The position numbers and the translations under genes were made by a program. Below are positions 32,601 to 42,436 of a DNA stretch of 64,000 bases, in pieces. The DNA lies in the NCBI GenBank assembly GCA_951394045.1, contig OX595989.1:3348001-3412000 (forward strand), given 5' to 3'. Under the pieces are notes generated by a model. That model was not told where the DNA came from. It searched no databases and worked only from the letters and a program-made list of their open reading frames with translations. The stretch comes from Nitzschia sp. DOCU1 (Eukaryota; Bacillariophyta; Bacillariophyceae; Bacillariales; Bacillariaceae). Within the stretch, counting starts at the first letter, position 1, and each line of letters begins with the position of its first letter.

Positions 32601-34925
32601 ATTATACGTTGTCGCCGTCCTGACGGACCGATCTCCCGAGACACTTGCGGCAGAAGTGTAGTGGGACATGATCTCCGTCGAGTTCATGTACGTCGTTTCG
32701 ACATCTAGATCCAAAGCATCCGTGGCCATGGCCCGCGGTGGAGTCTGCACTCCCAAGAGTTGAGCCGTAATCATCTCTTCCATAGAGGCATGATCGTCTT
32801 GGCCTGCCCTACGAGGCTCGATCTCTTGCTTTTCTTCTTCGTAGTCTCGTCCTTGAGCATTCGAGGATTCGGGTGCTGCCGGCACTACAATCGCATCTTC
32901 TTCTCGCCTTGACTGAGGGGCAACACGAATTTCCTCCTCGTCTTCCATGTCGTCGTCGTCGTCAAACATGGAATCTTGAGACCCGCTCGTGTCGACAATT
33001 CGTTCCATGGCTTTTGGCTCTTCGTCGTTGGTAGGAGACGTTGCCGGAATAGGCTTGAAGACAGTGCGGGGAGTGGCCATGATGGCATGTAGATGATCCT
33101 CCTCATCCTGATCGACGCTAGTGTCCAAATCCACAGGAGCGCCTCTGGCAGTATTGACAGGCGTGGGTGGTGTAGGTGGCAAATCCGGTGGTGGATCTTG
33201 AGGGGAGCGAATGTTGTTCTTGGGAGGTGTTGCTGGTAGCTCTACCTCATGATGATCATCACCCAATAGTTTTCCCTTGAGTTTGAATCCAAATTTGGCC
33301 AATCTAGACAGTCGCTTTGTCTTTTTCTCGGCCGAGTTGGCTGGAGGCGTTCGATTGTTTTGGTTTGGAACTTCTACCGACTCGATTTCATCATCATGTT
33401 CTTTTCGAACAGCATCATAGTAATTGATACCACTCCTGGCAAACCGTTCTTCATCACTTTCGTCTGGCACAGCGTCTCCTCCGACATTTCGGGTGTGCTC
33501 TCCCCCCACTTCTGTAGGAACGGGCCCACTTTCCTTGGTGGGAGTCGTAGTAGGGGTCGTACCGACATTGCGGTTCATAAAATCTCGGCCATGCGATGAC
33601 TTGCTAGCCGAGTCATCATCCTTCTTAATGACAATAGCTTCTTTCTGACGATCCCGGAGGACTTGTAATGTGGCATCCGATGGAGTCAATCCATTGTTAA
33701 TAAGCTTGAGGAATTTGCGCTTTTCACTCGAACTAAAGCTCGAATACACATTGTCCGGCGGCGGAGCCTCCTCCTCCTCTTCTTCTGTTGTAGTGTCCAT
33801 ACTCTTGTCCAAGTCTCGAGTGGGAGATGCCACTTTGGCAGGTTTGCCCTTTTTGGTTTCAAAGTCTTGTTTGGCACGTCGTGCCATGGCTTGTACCAAT
33901 AGATTCTTTTTACGAGGATTGGCACCACCACCACCACTGGATGTGGAAACATCGCTCCTGGCATCTTGACGACGCTCCGGTTCAATATACTCTACTTCAA
34001 TCGCCGTTTGTTCTTCCACTCCGTACGGAGTTTTCAGCTTGGGCAATTTGACTGCCATGAGAGCTCGAGCTGCCGCCGCTTTGGACGTGCCTTTAGTCTT
34101 GGCAGCAGGGGGAGATTTTCTTCCCAGAGGCAACTTTTCTGGAGATTCCTTGTCGGTATATCCACAGATATCTCCCAAGGCGGTCAATGTCAAATCACAA
34201 AGATCTCGATTGTCGTCGTCCATTTCAGCATCATCATCGTCATCGTCGTTATTTGCACCCAAACCACAAAGCACAAGCTTCTTTTGCTTTTTGTGATTTT
34301 GATATTCTTGACGTTCATCCATGGGCATTTCTTCTTCATTGATGGGAACATCATCATCCTCATCGTCGTCATCATCTGAATCATTATCGTCGTTGTGTTC
34401 TTCTTCGGCTCGGTCACGCTTGTCACCATCATCATCTTCTTCTTCTTCTGGATGACTGCTTTTCGGGGACGTTCCAGCTTGTGCTGGTGGACTCAATGGT
34501 CGTACGGTTCTTCGTCCTGTCGACAACATTTTGGATGTAGCCGTCGTTGCAGTTTCTTCTTCGGATTGTTTCAATGTATTCATGCGTTCTTGAATCTTTC
34601 GTTTCATGCTCAAAGTAGGACTGCGATTGCCATGATCATCATACGTGCTCGAAGCATCTTCGGACAAGGATTGTTGGACATCCCAAGGTTCTTCTACACT
34701 CCCTGTAGTACTTTGAGTCTCCTCTTGTTGTCGTTGCCGCCCCACAACAATCAACTCCTCGTCTTCATCTTCATCGTCGGAGATGACTCTGCCTCCAATA
34801 GTAGTAGGAGTGGAATCCAGGGTAGCCGGAGTAGTCAAGGGATTTCCTTTTCCTTTGGTAGGAGGTGTCTCTTCTCCTTTGGCGGGAGGCTTGCCAAAGA
34901 TGCGTGTCTTGAGAAATCGTGGCAT
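29646..34925 (-). CDS. Very long disordered protein with W-D-P repeat motifs
   Basis: 1759 residues in one uninterrupted frame from the ATG at 34923-34925. It is mostly low-complexity, with many Ser, Asp/Glu and Lys patches and Pro-rich linkers. Ordered-looking islands recur. One pair shares G-W-x-E-S-(I/M)-x-x-A...W-D-P-x-x-G-W-V: MGWQESIQAAAANIDRVWDP near 32400-32490, and RGWVESMKEATARLQ then WDPNLGWV near 31990-32085. A second pair resembles short W-K-S-F-L-x-K-K helices (near 30770-30835 and 29965-30000). A third pair has EKVEAMMESMASRS and ARVEAMMHALSSPR near the C-terminus. No catalytic domain, signal peptide or membrane segment is seen. It diverges from the MSH6 homologue across 813 bp. 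A scaffold or chromatin-type role is conceivable but is inference. Confidence 0.75.
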   Translation of the reverse strand: MPRFLKTRIFGKPPAKGEETPPTKGKGNPLTTPATLDSTPTTIGGRVISDDEDEDEELIVVGRQRQQEETQSTTGSVEEPWDVQQSLSEDASSTYDDHGNRSPTLSMKRKIQERMNTLKQSEEETATTATSKMLSTGRRTVRPLSPPAQAGTSPKSSHPEEEEDDDGDKRDRAEEEHNDDNDSDDDDDEDDDVPINEEEMPMDERQEYQNHKKQKKLVLCGLGANNDDDDDDAEMDDDNRDLCDLTLTALGDICGYTDKESPEKLPLGRKSPPAAKTKGTSKAAAARALMAVKLPKLKTPYGVEEQTAIEVEYIEPERRQDARSDVSTSSGGGGANPRKKNLLVQAMARRAKQDFETKKGKPAKVASPTRDLDKSMDTTTEEEEEEAPPPDNVYSSFSSSEKRKFLKLINNGLTPSDATLQVLRDRQKEAIVIKKDDDSASKSSHGRDFMNRNVGTTPTTTPTKESGPVPTEVGGEHTRNVGGDAVPDESDEERFARSGINYYDAVRKEHDDEIESVEVPNQNNRTPPANSAEKKTKRLSRLAKFGFKLKGKLLGDDHHEVELPATPPKNNIRSPQDPPPDLPPTPPTPVNTARGAPVDLDTSVDQDEEDHLHAIMATPRTVFKPIPATSPTNDEEPKAMERIVDTSGSQDSMFDDDDDMEDEEEIRVAPQSRREEDAIVVPAAPESSNAQGRDYEEEKQEIEPRRAGQDDHASMEEMITAQLLGVQTPPRAMATDALDLDVETTYMNSTEIMSHYTSAASVSGDRSVRTATTYNTAGTNYTTSTRSRRPGAVKQRLTSQKTGESSATAKKYMGWQESIQAAAANIDRVWDPVHGWVDYKPAEDEKKSEDIQYIHQQTGVVRRELGPIEEQAPRSVTSRSVGSSGSAVGAPSAGSSNSALVNTSAGSSNGAVAGSLEDQDPQGQRFQRAPSSPPRAAAVTRKDITSPAKSRGWVESMKEATARLQTQGKRWDPNLGWVGPEDDGAAARGDRYRGGAVSEQVESDTQDFGTIPVQPAIRAPHAQSRHDIRSQQGGQTQLRAAPPPPPQRPHETRDPSGQQPVHFVRKDPAGHVADEDHHSDHHSADASLKSGTSLKSGTSGRYIQIGDTGSVSSYYYGKPSNRPGQVKEGTKLESTPEVPPPSGQHSSLLVNVKKEKVSQEDASMFPEIPKGSKGSRRGTGPVDLDEIDDLENGSFEAAPDFSWDEDTPNPASAHNIQDPKAAKSDVSQTSSKAIPKLKAPMRDTSPIRGRGSTTQPSPPSSQQQSSHAAAAAQTVTPSPPSQKPDPLSIGRSPVAPMRSVKSRAAPDAEQVVPPSKPPAGPSPPGSGPDRSLKQIVSSPGNDQRSTHTAESSPSVNSVKELHEYWERRSSGEPITPQSAEWKSFLSKKVQAENEAAQGQKRRSHADEEKDSLFDFGSDGAFPTARRASNPLGASPRHDTGGGMRSLEEISNLSPIRTVHDDEEDDDDGAPSEVSTSVAQGTTFLQRLQACAAPIIPKTRLGEGGQGVNCNQLPMAHLAFMRNNSSAAANAGEKGKASRFVPPAFCGNADVIPEEDEEESGVVEEGNRRHKDDTPRSSNSPRSSGRTSGDMSSVISDEQFGQKTAYLEAIAMKAAVSGSKKNRRSRSSTGSGSSDLSTGSGGKHSESWQKFLDKKKTGNSEDDKEEVARAAEKYAMEKVEAMMESMASRSRSGDFQPRPAEEATGAFPSVGNVNRFKGDDVFQFKNESTKAAEDLAAARVEAMMHALSSPRTLDEGEGEI

Positions 34926-35083
34926 GATGATGTAGTCTCAACTGCCAGGCGTTCTTTCGTTGCCTTAGTAGTAGTGGTGGTAGCCAGCGGTGCTCTTTTC
35001 AACAACAATAGCGACTACAACTACAATAATAATAACAGAGCAACAAGCCTCCGATCGATAGAGGTGTGTGCTTTACAATCGGC

Positions 35084-35131
35084 GTTGTTGTTGTTGTTGT
35101 TGTTATTGTTATTGTTGTTGTTGTTTGTTTT
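35084..35131. repeat. (GTT)n/(ATT) microsatellite
   Basis: About 48 bp of GTT units with a few ATT interruptions, in the divergent promoter. Confidence 0.9.
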
Positions 35132-35174
35132 GCGTTTGAGATGGTTTCCTTCCGGGGCAACGCTTTCTCACCAT

Positions 35175-35191
35175 GGGGGGGGGGGGGGGGG
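35175..35191. repeat. 17-base poly-G tract
   Basis: An uninterrupted run of 17 G on the plus strand in the divergent promoter, able to form a G-quadruplex. The exact length is uncertain because such runs are error-prone in sequencing. Confidence 0.85.
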
Positions 35192-35274
35192 CGGCGATTG
35201 ATTTGGCTAATAGTGTAGTGTGTAGTTCTGTAGAGTGAATTGCCATTTTTGCTGCTGGCTGCTTGCCGTTCGTA

Positions 35275-35287
35275 TTTCCCGCCAAAA
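35275..35287. promoter_or_regulatory. E2F/DP-type site TTTCCCGCCAAAA
   Basis: A perfect match to the classical E2F consensus TTTCCCGCCAAA, about 450 bp upstream of the MSH6 start and 350 bp from the opposing gene. E2F control of S-phase DNA repair genes is known in animals and plants; use in this organism is inference. Confidence 0.5.
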
Positions 35288-35504
35288 CCCCTCGAGAACA
35301 CGGAAGTGGCGTTGCCAGTAACCACGATTCCGTTGAACGGTCCATCAAAAGGCAGAGCGTTGTATGTGCCAAGGAAGGTACTTAAGGTGTAGGTGCACTG
35401 CCGGAGCGTTGGAGAGTGGCCAAATTTCTCCCCCAAGGTGCTGCCAAAAAGGCCTCGGGGAAGACATTGAATCTAAGTAGTCAAATATAGTCTGGCCATG
35501 GCTC

Positions 35505-35516
35505 GGCGCGCCAAAA
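35505..35516. promoter_or_regulatory. E2F-type site GGCGCGCCAAAA
   Basis: The minus strand reads TTTTGGCGCGCC, which fits the E2F pattern TTTSGCGCS. It lies about 220 bp upstream of the MSH6 ATG, the second such word in this promoter. Confidence 0.4.
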
Positions 35517-35738
35517 GTGAAAGGCCATTTTGGCAATGGTAGAAAACCTATAAGCGAGATGACGCGCATGTAAAATAACTACTGTCGTCTACGCACTGCC
35601 GCCAACAGCGCTAAAAGTGGCATTGGAAGACGCCGCACCCCCACGGAGAGATCCATAAAACAAGAGCCACAGCATTGTTTTGTGACACTACTACTCGAAA
35701 ACTACTACACTTGTCCTCTTGTTCGTATCATCATCATC

Positions 35739-38700
35739 ATGTCCACCTCTGCCTCGGCTGCTAAAAAGCGCAAGGCGGCCGCGGCTCCTGCTGCTGCTGC
35801 CACAGGTGCCAAGAGCAACTTGAAACAAGGAAATCTCTTTTCCTTCTTTTCCAAAAAGCCAGCTGCGACTCCTGCTCCTGCTGCGGCATCGGCTACGTCT
35901 GCCGCAGATTCAAAGCCTGCTGCTGCTGCCGCTACTGCCGCTACTGCCGCAACAGCAACAGCAACAGCCACACGTGCTGCTGCTCCTGCTGCCACGTCCA
36001 ATAATTCCTTATGGAAAAAAGTTCAAGTGGGTGACCGCATTCGTGTGTGGTGGGCCGACGATCGGCAATACTATGCCGCCAAGGTTCTGGCTTGTCGCCA
36101 ACAACAATTTTCCTTGCGCTATGACGATGGCGAATCGGAATGGATTGATTTGAGTTTGGAAAAATTTCAAATTTTGAATAGCGCCTCGGAAAAGAAACGT
36201 CGTCGCATTGACGATGATGATGATGATGACGATGACGACGAAGTCGAGTGGCAAGATACTGCCGCCAATGACAATGACGACGATGACGAGGAATCGGAAT
36301 ATGAAGCCAAGGATGTTGACGACGACGAAGAAGAAGAAGACGAAGAGGATTGGATGGTGACGGATGACGACGATGAAGAGCAAGACGCTCCAGCTGCTGC
36401 CTCCAAGAAGCCCAAAAAGCGTCCCAAGACAGCAGGCAGCAAGACCGCCAAACTGCAAGTCACCGAGCACAAGACAGCAACGACACCTCGTCGTACTCTA
36501 GAGGCATCGTCTGCCGTCAAGGTGACGCAGCCATCGGCTGTCAAGGCAAAACAGTCGGCGTCAAATAGCACTGGCAACAGTGCCTTCAAGACGCCACTGC
36601 GTCAATTTGCCAATACGGTCTCGCCCGCCACGACGGGGTCCTCCGTGTCGACGGCTTTTGGCAGAGCCAAGACTACGGCGGGTGCAAGTCTTCGGGCCGA
36701 CAGTGCTGCTTCGGCTCTTCCTCTCGCGGCCAGCAAGGTCACCTCGTCTCCCAAGGCTCCTTCTGCTGCTTCTTCTGCTGCCACCAAGCAACGACTTGAT
36801 AACAACAACAGCAAGAAGCAGCAACCTCCCAACTTTATCAAGAATGCCGTCAATGTACAAGGATCTCATGTACACAATCATTTAGGCTTTTTACAAGATC
36901 CACGCGATGCTCAGGGACGTCGTCCGGACGAACCGGGCTATAATCCACGCACGCTGCTCGTCCAACCTAGGGACTGGCTGAAAGTCAATGGCGCGGAAAT
37001 GACCAATGCCGTGCAACAATGGTGGGATCTCAAGAGTCAATACTATGATACTGTATTACTCTTTAAAACGGGTACGTCAAGTGTGGTTGTGGAGATGAAA
37101 TCAAACGACCATTGCTGTCTCACTTTTTGGTATTGCTTTTCTTGCCCAAACAAAAAGGCAAATTTTATGAACTCTTTCACATGGACGCCGATGTCGGTGT
37201 CCAAGTCTTGGGTTTGTCCTATATGAAGGGCATTGTGGCTCATGCGGGCTTTCCGGAAATTTCCTATGGACCCATGGCCGACAAGTTGGTCAAGGCAGGC
37301 TATAAAGTGGCCCGTGTCGAACAAACCGAAACACCCGATCAACTCAAGGAACGCAAGGCTGTGACCAAAGGAAAGAAACCCTCGGTCGTCAATCGGGAAG
37401 TTTGTAGTATTGTATCGTTGGGTACCCGTACGTATTGTGCATTGGATGATGAAGCCGTTTTGGAACAACTGGACAAGGCCGATAACAGCAGTAGTAGTGG
37501 GGGTCCACTCTTGGCAATTTCGGAAACTTTGATCGAAACAACAGTGCCTCCACAAGACGAGGAGGATGACCAAACGACTGGCGTCCAGCCCGTTTGTGAA
37601 TATGGTATCACTCTGATCGATGCGGTTCGGGGAACTGTTACTCTTGGCCAGTTTGCCGATGATGTGTTGCGATCTCGTATGCACACCTTGTTGGCACGAA
37701 TGACGCCCAGCGAAATCTTGTTGTCCGACACGGCCTCGCCGATCCTGGTGGGGTTGGTCAAGTCCTATCTGCGCAGCGCCGGTGGTTGTCGTTTGGATAT
37801 TATTCAATCGCAAGAAGCATTCCCCAAATCAACCGCACTCAATCCCACCCATCGAAAACAATTGGAACGTACGACGCCTATAGTACATCCTTGGAATGTA
37901 CAAGAAATGTTGGAGGAGTTGCACCGTCGTGGCTATTATCCACGGGGCAGTAAGACGGACACGAAAAGCATTCGACGATGGCCGGCCGTGTTGCAAGCCA
38001 TGGTAGAAGGGCAGGCCGAGTTGGGATTGGCGAGTTTTGGCGCAGCCTTGTTTTACTTGCAACGTCACTTGATTGATCGAGAAATTTTGAGCATGGGAAT
38101 CGTCAAGGCCTACATTCCAGAAGCTTCTACCAAACTGGTCAACGAAGCCGATGCTACAAACTTTGCAATGCAACAGGGCGAAGAGGATGCCTTGGAGCAA
38201 GGGCAGCAACAGGCTGCTGCGCCATTTGCCGACATGCCGGAAACGATTAGCGCCGAAGATCAAATCACATATCTATCTTTGGATGGAACAACATTGCACA
38301 ATTTGGAAATTTTGGCAAACTCGATTGATCATAAAGTGGCGGGGAGTTTATGGAGCAAGCTCAACTATTGCAAATCTCCGCACGGCGCTCGCTTCTTGAG
38401 AGCCTGGCTATTGCGGCCGCTCTTTGTCAAGTCGGAAATTGATCGCCGAGCCGATGCCGTCCAAGAATTGGCGTCGGGTGCAGGTGCCGTGGCCTTGCAG
38501 GAAGCCCGACAACACGTCTTGGGCAAAATCGGAGATTTGGATCGACTGTTGAGTCGGATTCATAGCATGTCGGGATCGGCATCTGCAGACCCAGAGGATC
38601 CTGCTCAAGACGGTAGCTACCATCCCAATGAACGCGCTGTCTTGTACGAAAATGCCACGTACACCAAGCGCAAGGTCAATGACTTTTCCAAGGCTCTCAA

Positions 38701-40309
38701 TGGACTACGCAAGGCGTGTCAAATCCCTGAACTTTTCGCGGACCTCCAATTGAACCCCCATGGATTATTGTTCAAATTGGTCAAGCTTCAAGGCACCGAC
38801 GGTGGCCGCTTTCCGAACATGGTCGACGAGTTGGATTGGTTCTTTGACAACTTCGATTTGAATAAGGCGGCCCAAGGCTTGTTTGAACCCTCTCGTGGGG
38901 TCGACGAGATTTACGACGAAGCCAGCGATACCATTGCACGCATTCAAGCCGAGTTGGAAGACTATCGTCAAGAAATGTGCCAGCACTTGACGCCCAAGCA
39001 TGTGGCAAGGAGCGGCTGGAAGTACATCAATACCAAGCCGGAGTCCAAGGACAAGTATCTCATTGAACTCCCCGCCAGCGTTCAAGTGCCGGACGATTTT
39101 TTGGTCAAGGGCAAACGTGGATCCGGAATGAAGCAAGTCAACAAGTACCGAACGCCCGTGGTTGGTCGCTTGGTAGCCGAACTTGAACAAGCAATCGAAA
39201 TCCAGCAGGACCGCAAGGCCAAGGGAATGCAGTTGATCTTTGCCAAGTTTGATTCCAAGCGAAGTTTGTGGAGAGCGGCGGCCCAGGCGACTGCCATGTT
39301 GGATGCCTTGGGATCCCTGGCAAAGGTAGCGGCCAAGCCGGGATTTTGTCGACCCACTATTTTGGATTGTCCTTTGGATCAGCCACCCGTCATTGAAATC
39401 GTCCAAGGACGTCATCCATGCGTGGACGGCAGCAGCATTCATTCCACCGAATTTATTCCGAATGACTTGCGTCTGGGGGGAACGCCCACTAGTGATGACC
39501 AGGATGCAGCACGTCTCTTATTGTTGAGTGGACCGAACATGGGTGGAAAGAGTACATTGCTGCGTCAAACTTGCTTGATTGCTATTTTGGCCCAAATGGG
39601 TAGCTACGTTCCGGCAGAGTCGTGCTCCTTGACCCCGGTCGATTGCATCTACACTCGTTTGGGAGCCTCGGATCGTATCTTGTTGGGGCAGTCTACCTTT
39701 TTTGTCGAGTTGGCGGAAACGGCCGCCGCTTTGCGAGGAGCCACGAGACGAAGTCTTGTGATTATGGGTACGTTGATTGCATAGCAAGGATTGTGATATA
39801 GTGTTGTCTCGCGCTCACATCGTATTCGTTCACAATTCACAGACGAACTTGGCCGAGGAACGTCGACGTTCGACGGGACGGCCATTGCTGGCGCTACCGT
39901 GAAGCATTTGGTTCAACGGAGCCAGTGTCTCACTTTGTTTGCCACCCACTATCACTCCTTGCTGGACGAATGGAAGAATGAATCCTCAGTCCGATTGGGG
40001 CACATGCAGTGCCTAGTCGAAGATTCCGCCGATGACAGCGCGGATCACTCCATCACCTTTTTGTATACATTGGGTCCGGGAACGTGCCCCAAGTCCTTTG
40101 GTATCAATGTTGCCCGGTTGGCCAGTCTCCCTGCCGAAGTTTTGGCAAATGCCAAGCGCGTCAGCGAGGAGTTTGAGGAGGAAATGGCCCAGGCGCAGAA
40201 ATCTGATGAAGCTGCCACCCGAAGAGCAGAAATCACGGCGGCAATCGAGAGTGAAAACTGGGAAGAAGTCGAGCGCTTGTGGACCGAGCTTCAGCACTGC
40301 GTGTTGTAA
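35739..40309 (+). CDS. MSH6: DNA mismatch repair protein MSH6 homologue
   Basis: Exons are 35739-37071, 37158-39767 and 39843-40309 (introns of 86 and 75 nt, GTACG...AG, both phase 1), giving 1469 residues. The N-terminal PIP box QGNLFSFF (residues 30-37) fits PCNA binding. An Ala-rich linker leads to a Tudor-like domain at about 90-150 (KVQVGDRIRVWWADDRQYY ... DDGESEWIDL), as in plant MSH6, followed by long acidic stretches. Splicing exon 1 to 2 restores FKTGKFYELFHMDADVG, which holds the mismatch-recognition F-x-E (FYE). Connector, core and clamp regions follow. The ATPase has Walker A GPNMGGKST near 1235 and Walker B SLVIMDELGRGTST, split by intron 2, then ATHYHSL. As MutSalpha with MSH2, the family recognises base mismatches and small loops in the nucleus. 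The upstream region contains E2F-like sites. Confidence 0.95.
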
Positions 40310-40824
40310 CACTATGTTGAATGAATCATCCCGACTACTAGAGTTGCTTCACTGGAAGAAAGATAATCGTTGCTTTTCTGCACGAAAGACGATTTGGCGG
40401 CGCTTTCGTGCTTCAACTTCCAATCGATCTACCGGTAGTATACGGAGTACTTCTGCTTTAACTGGTATGATATTAGAGAACTACTTTTACTACTATCTGC
40501 TACTAGCGAGATAATGGTGTAGTTGGTGCAGATCGCAGCCGGATCGTATCAAAGCAAGAAAGTTGGGTGCGTTGGTCTTGGGGCTTGTGACTGGACAGCA
40601 AGAATATTATAGCCCCTCGACAGCCGTACAGACGCACTTATCGATTTCCATTCACGCACACGACTTACGCTTATTCTTGACAAGACGGTATCTCATGAAT
40701 CGATTTAGAGATTTATGCGCTTGGCTGATAAATACACGACGGACCCCAAGATTGCTCAATCGGCAGGAACTTTGACATCAGTCTCACTTTTTGTTTGGCA
40801 ACCGAATCCTATCACGACGGCAAA
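40310..40824. other. Intergenic spacer, nothing recognised
   Basis: It lies downstream of MSH6 and upstream of a small same-strand gene. It contains several TACTAC/CTAGC words (40335-40510). No protein-like frame is supported. Confidence 0.45.
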
Positions 40825-41178
40825 ATGGACGCAAGGCTTCAAACTCCTACTACTCCTTCCAAGACTACCGCAAGAACTGCTTCAACTCCTCGAAAGAACC
40901 TTTCTTGGCAACGACAGTCCCAAGAGTTGGAGGGCGCCGCCGACAAAATCGACGGCAATTTTCTTAACGATGCCATGCTCTCGCCACCACCAAGCAATAC
41001 ACGACGATGGAGGCACAAGAAACATTTTCAAACAATTGTTGGTCACAAGCGATATCAATTGGGCTCGCCCACACAAGCTTTAACGCCTGATTCCATGGAA
41101 GCTGACATGCGACGCCTTTCTATTCGAGACTCTCTCCAAAATTTCCTCGACAACGTCGACCACCCTTCGTTGGATTGA
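40825..41178 (+). CDS. Small unknown basic protein
   Basis: 117 residues from the ATG at 40825; the frame is open 10 codons upstream without an ATG. It is Thr/Ser/Pro-rich at first (LQTPTTPSKTTARTASTPRK), then has an amphipathic stretch with LEGAADKIDGNFLNDAMLSP, a basic RRWRHKKHFQ segment, and a C-terminal helix MRRLSIRDSLQNFLDNVDHP. The mixed composition and SP/TP sites look like a real small regulatory protein. No family is recognised. It could be the last exon of something longer. Confidence 0.5.
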   Translation: MDARLQTPTTPSKTTARTASTPRKNLSWQRQSQELEGAADKIDGNFLNDAMLSPPPSNTRRWRHKKHFQTIVGHKRYQLGSPTQALTPDSMEADMRRLSIRDSLQNFLDNVDHPSLD

Positions 41179-41584
41179 TAAGTCGGCAATAGGATCGAAA
41201 AGTCGTAAGCATATAAATGATGTCACAAAGTATATCTCGCTTGAGTTTTTGGTTGCTAGAAGTAAGAAAGTCTCCCTCGCGAATGAACGCCGACGAATTC
41301 TAGGTGTTTTTTGATCGTTAAATTGAATTATTCTACCCCCGTGGCCAAATTCAATCATGGCCCGTCGTCTATTTGGCTTTGATCAGTGATTTTTCATAAC
41401 ATTAAGATACTTAGACGGCCGCGACACCATGTTCTTGGGACTCGCCGCGCAATCATTTGCACCAACTACGGTACGGGAAAAATCAAGGGGCGACGACATG
41501 ATTGTTTTACACAAGGAAGTCAAGCAACGGAGAAAATAGATGGAATTACTTTGATAGTACATGTCTATTTCAGTCAATGGTCGT
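41179..41584. other. Convergent spacer, nothing recognised
   Basis: About 400 bp between the stops of two converging genes. No gene or repeat seen. Confidence 0.45.
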
Positions 41585-42436
41585 TTACATTTGCTTTCCA
41601 GAATATGTGGGGTGATCGTCATCGCCGAAGCCAGGCATCACGATTCCTTCCGGGTTGGATCCCTTGAATTTGACATTGCCTTTGGGCGTATCAAGGGAAA
41701 ACGTCAATTCTGGCTCACCGGGGTAGAGGTTGACATCATCGACCTTCCTCAAAAGTTGGTGTACGTAGTGGCCTTCTGGGGCTTGCACTTGAACGAAAGC
41801 AATCTTGCCGCTAGTCTTGGGAAGCCTTGACGTTGGATGGTACTTGTTTTCCCGCCAGTTTACAAACTCAGGGACACATCCACCGATGCCGTGACCATAG
41901 ACGAAGATGAGGTCCCACTTGTGGACCTCACCGCTCTCGGCATAGTCGTTCGAGTCGGCATGTACCATGACAACGGCGTCTTTTTGCCATCCCAAATTCT
42001 CTGGGACTTCCACGTCGTCGGGCTTGGAGCGGACGACGTAGTGGTAGGGAAAGAGCACTCCCTTGGGGATCTTGAGCAACTTGGGGGCAATGCCGTCAGA
42101 TTCGGCCATGGGATCAGGACCAATAATTTCCACAAAAGTAGCGTTGTCCAGAGCAACACGAGCGCTCTTGGTACCGACTCCTCGAAGGGATCCGATCTTC
42201 TTGGGGGCAATGCCGGTCATATCTTCAAATTGTTCCATGCTGTCCTTCAAATTACAGCACGCAAGAATGACATGGTCCAGACAGTTAAACGGCAAGCTAT
42301 CAGGAATGTTCAATTCAACCTTGTCGTCATCGTCGTCGTCAACGTCGCTGAGGTCGGCAGGCATGCCTTCGTCCGACATAAAGGCAGACAGCCTTTTCTT
42401 CATGTCGCGGTCATAATCAGTCTCTTCGTCAGACAT
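41585..42436 (-). CDS. Glyoxalase-like domain protein
   Basis: 283 residues from the ATG at 42434-42436, single exon. After an acidic N-terminus (MSDEETDYDRDMKKRLSAF and an Asp run) the fold begins at residue about 52 with CLDHVILACCNLKDSMEQFE. It continues with MTGIAPKKIGSLRGVGTKSA and ATFVEIIGPDPM, the typical order of the glyoxalase-like family (PF13468, from memory). The metal-site-type His in LDHV and Glu in VEIIGPDP are present. The second half has VNWRENKYHPTSRLP and a beta-rich C-terminus. Members are metal-dependent beta-alpha-beta enzymes of mostly unknown substrate. No targeting peptide is visible. A role in aldehyde or small-molecule detoxification would be a guess. Confidence 0.8.
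   Translation of the reverse strand: MSDEETDYDRDMKKRLSAFMSDEGMPADLSDVDDDDDDKVELNIPDSLPFNCLDHVILACCNLKDSMEQFEDMTGIAPKKIGSLRGVGTKSARVALDNATFVEIIGPDPMAESDGIAPKLLKIPKGVLFPYHYVVRSKPDDVEVPENLGWQKDAVVMVHADSNDYAESGEVHKWDLIFVYGHGIGGCVPEFVNWRENKYHPTSRLPKTSGKIAFVQVQAPEGHYVHQLLRKVDDVNLYPGEPELTFSLDTPKGNVKFKGSNPEGIVMPGFGDDDHPTYSGKQM

Larger units (their letters stand above)
34926..35738. promoter_or_regulatory. Divergent promoter region between the 1759-residue gene and MSH6
   Basis: 813 bp between two gene starts pointing away from each other. It contains a GTT/ATT microsatellite (35084-35131), a 17-base G run (35175-35191) and two E2F-type words (35275-35287 and 35505-35516). The long plus-strand frames here are low-complexity shadows. 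Confidence 0.6.

Noticed and set aside
34395..35201. Plus-strand frame of 268 codons
   Set aside because: Antisense of the Asp/Glu-rich coding region and the GTT microsatellite; Phe/Leu/Val low complexity only.
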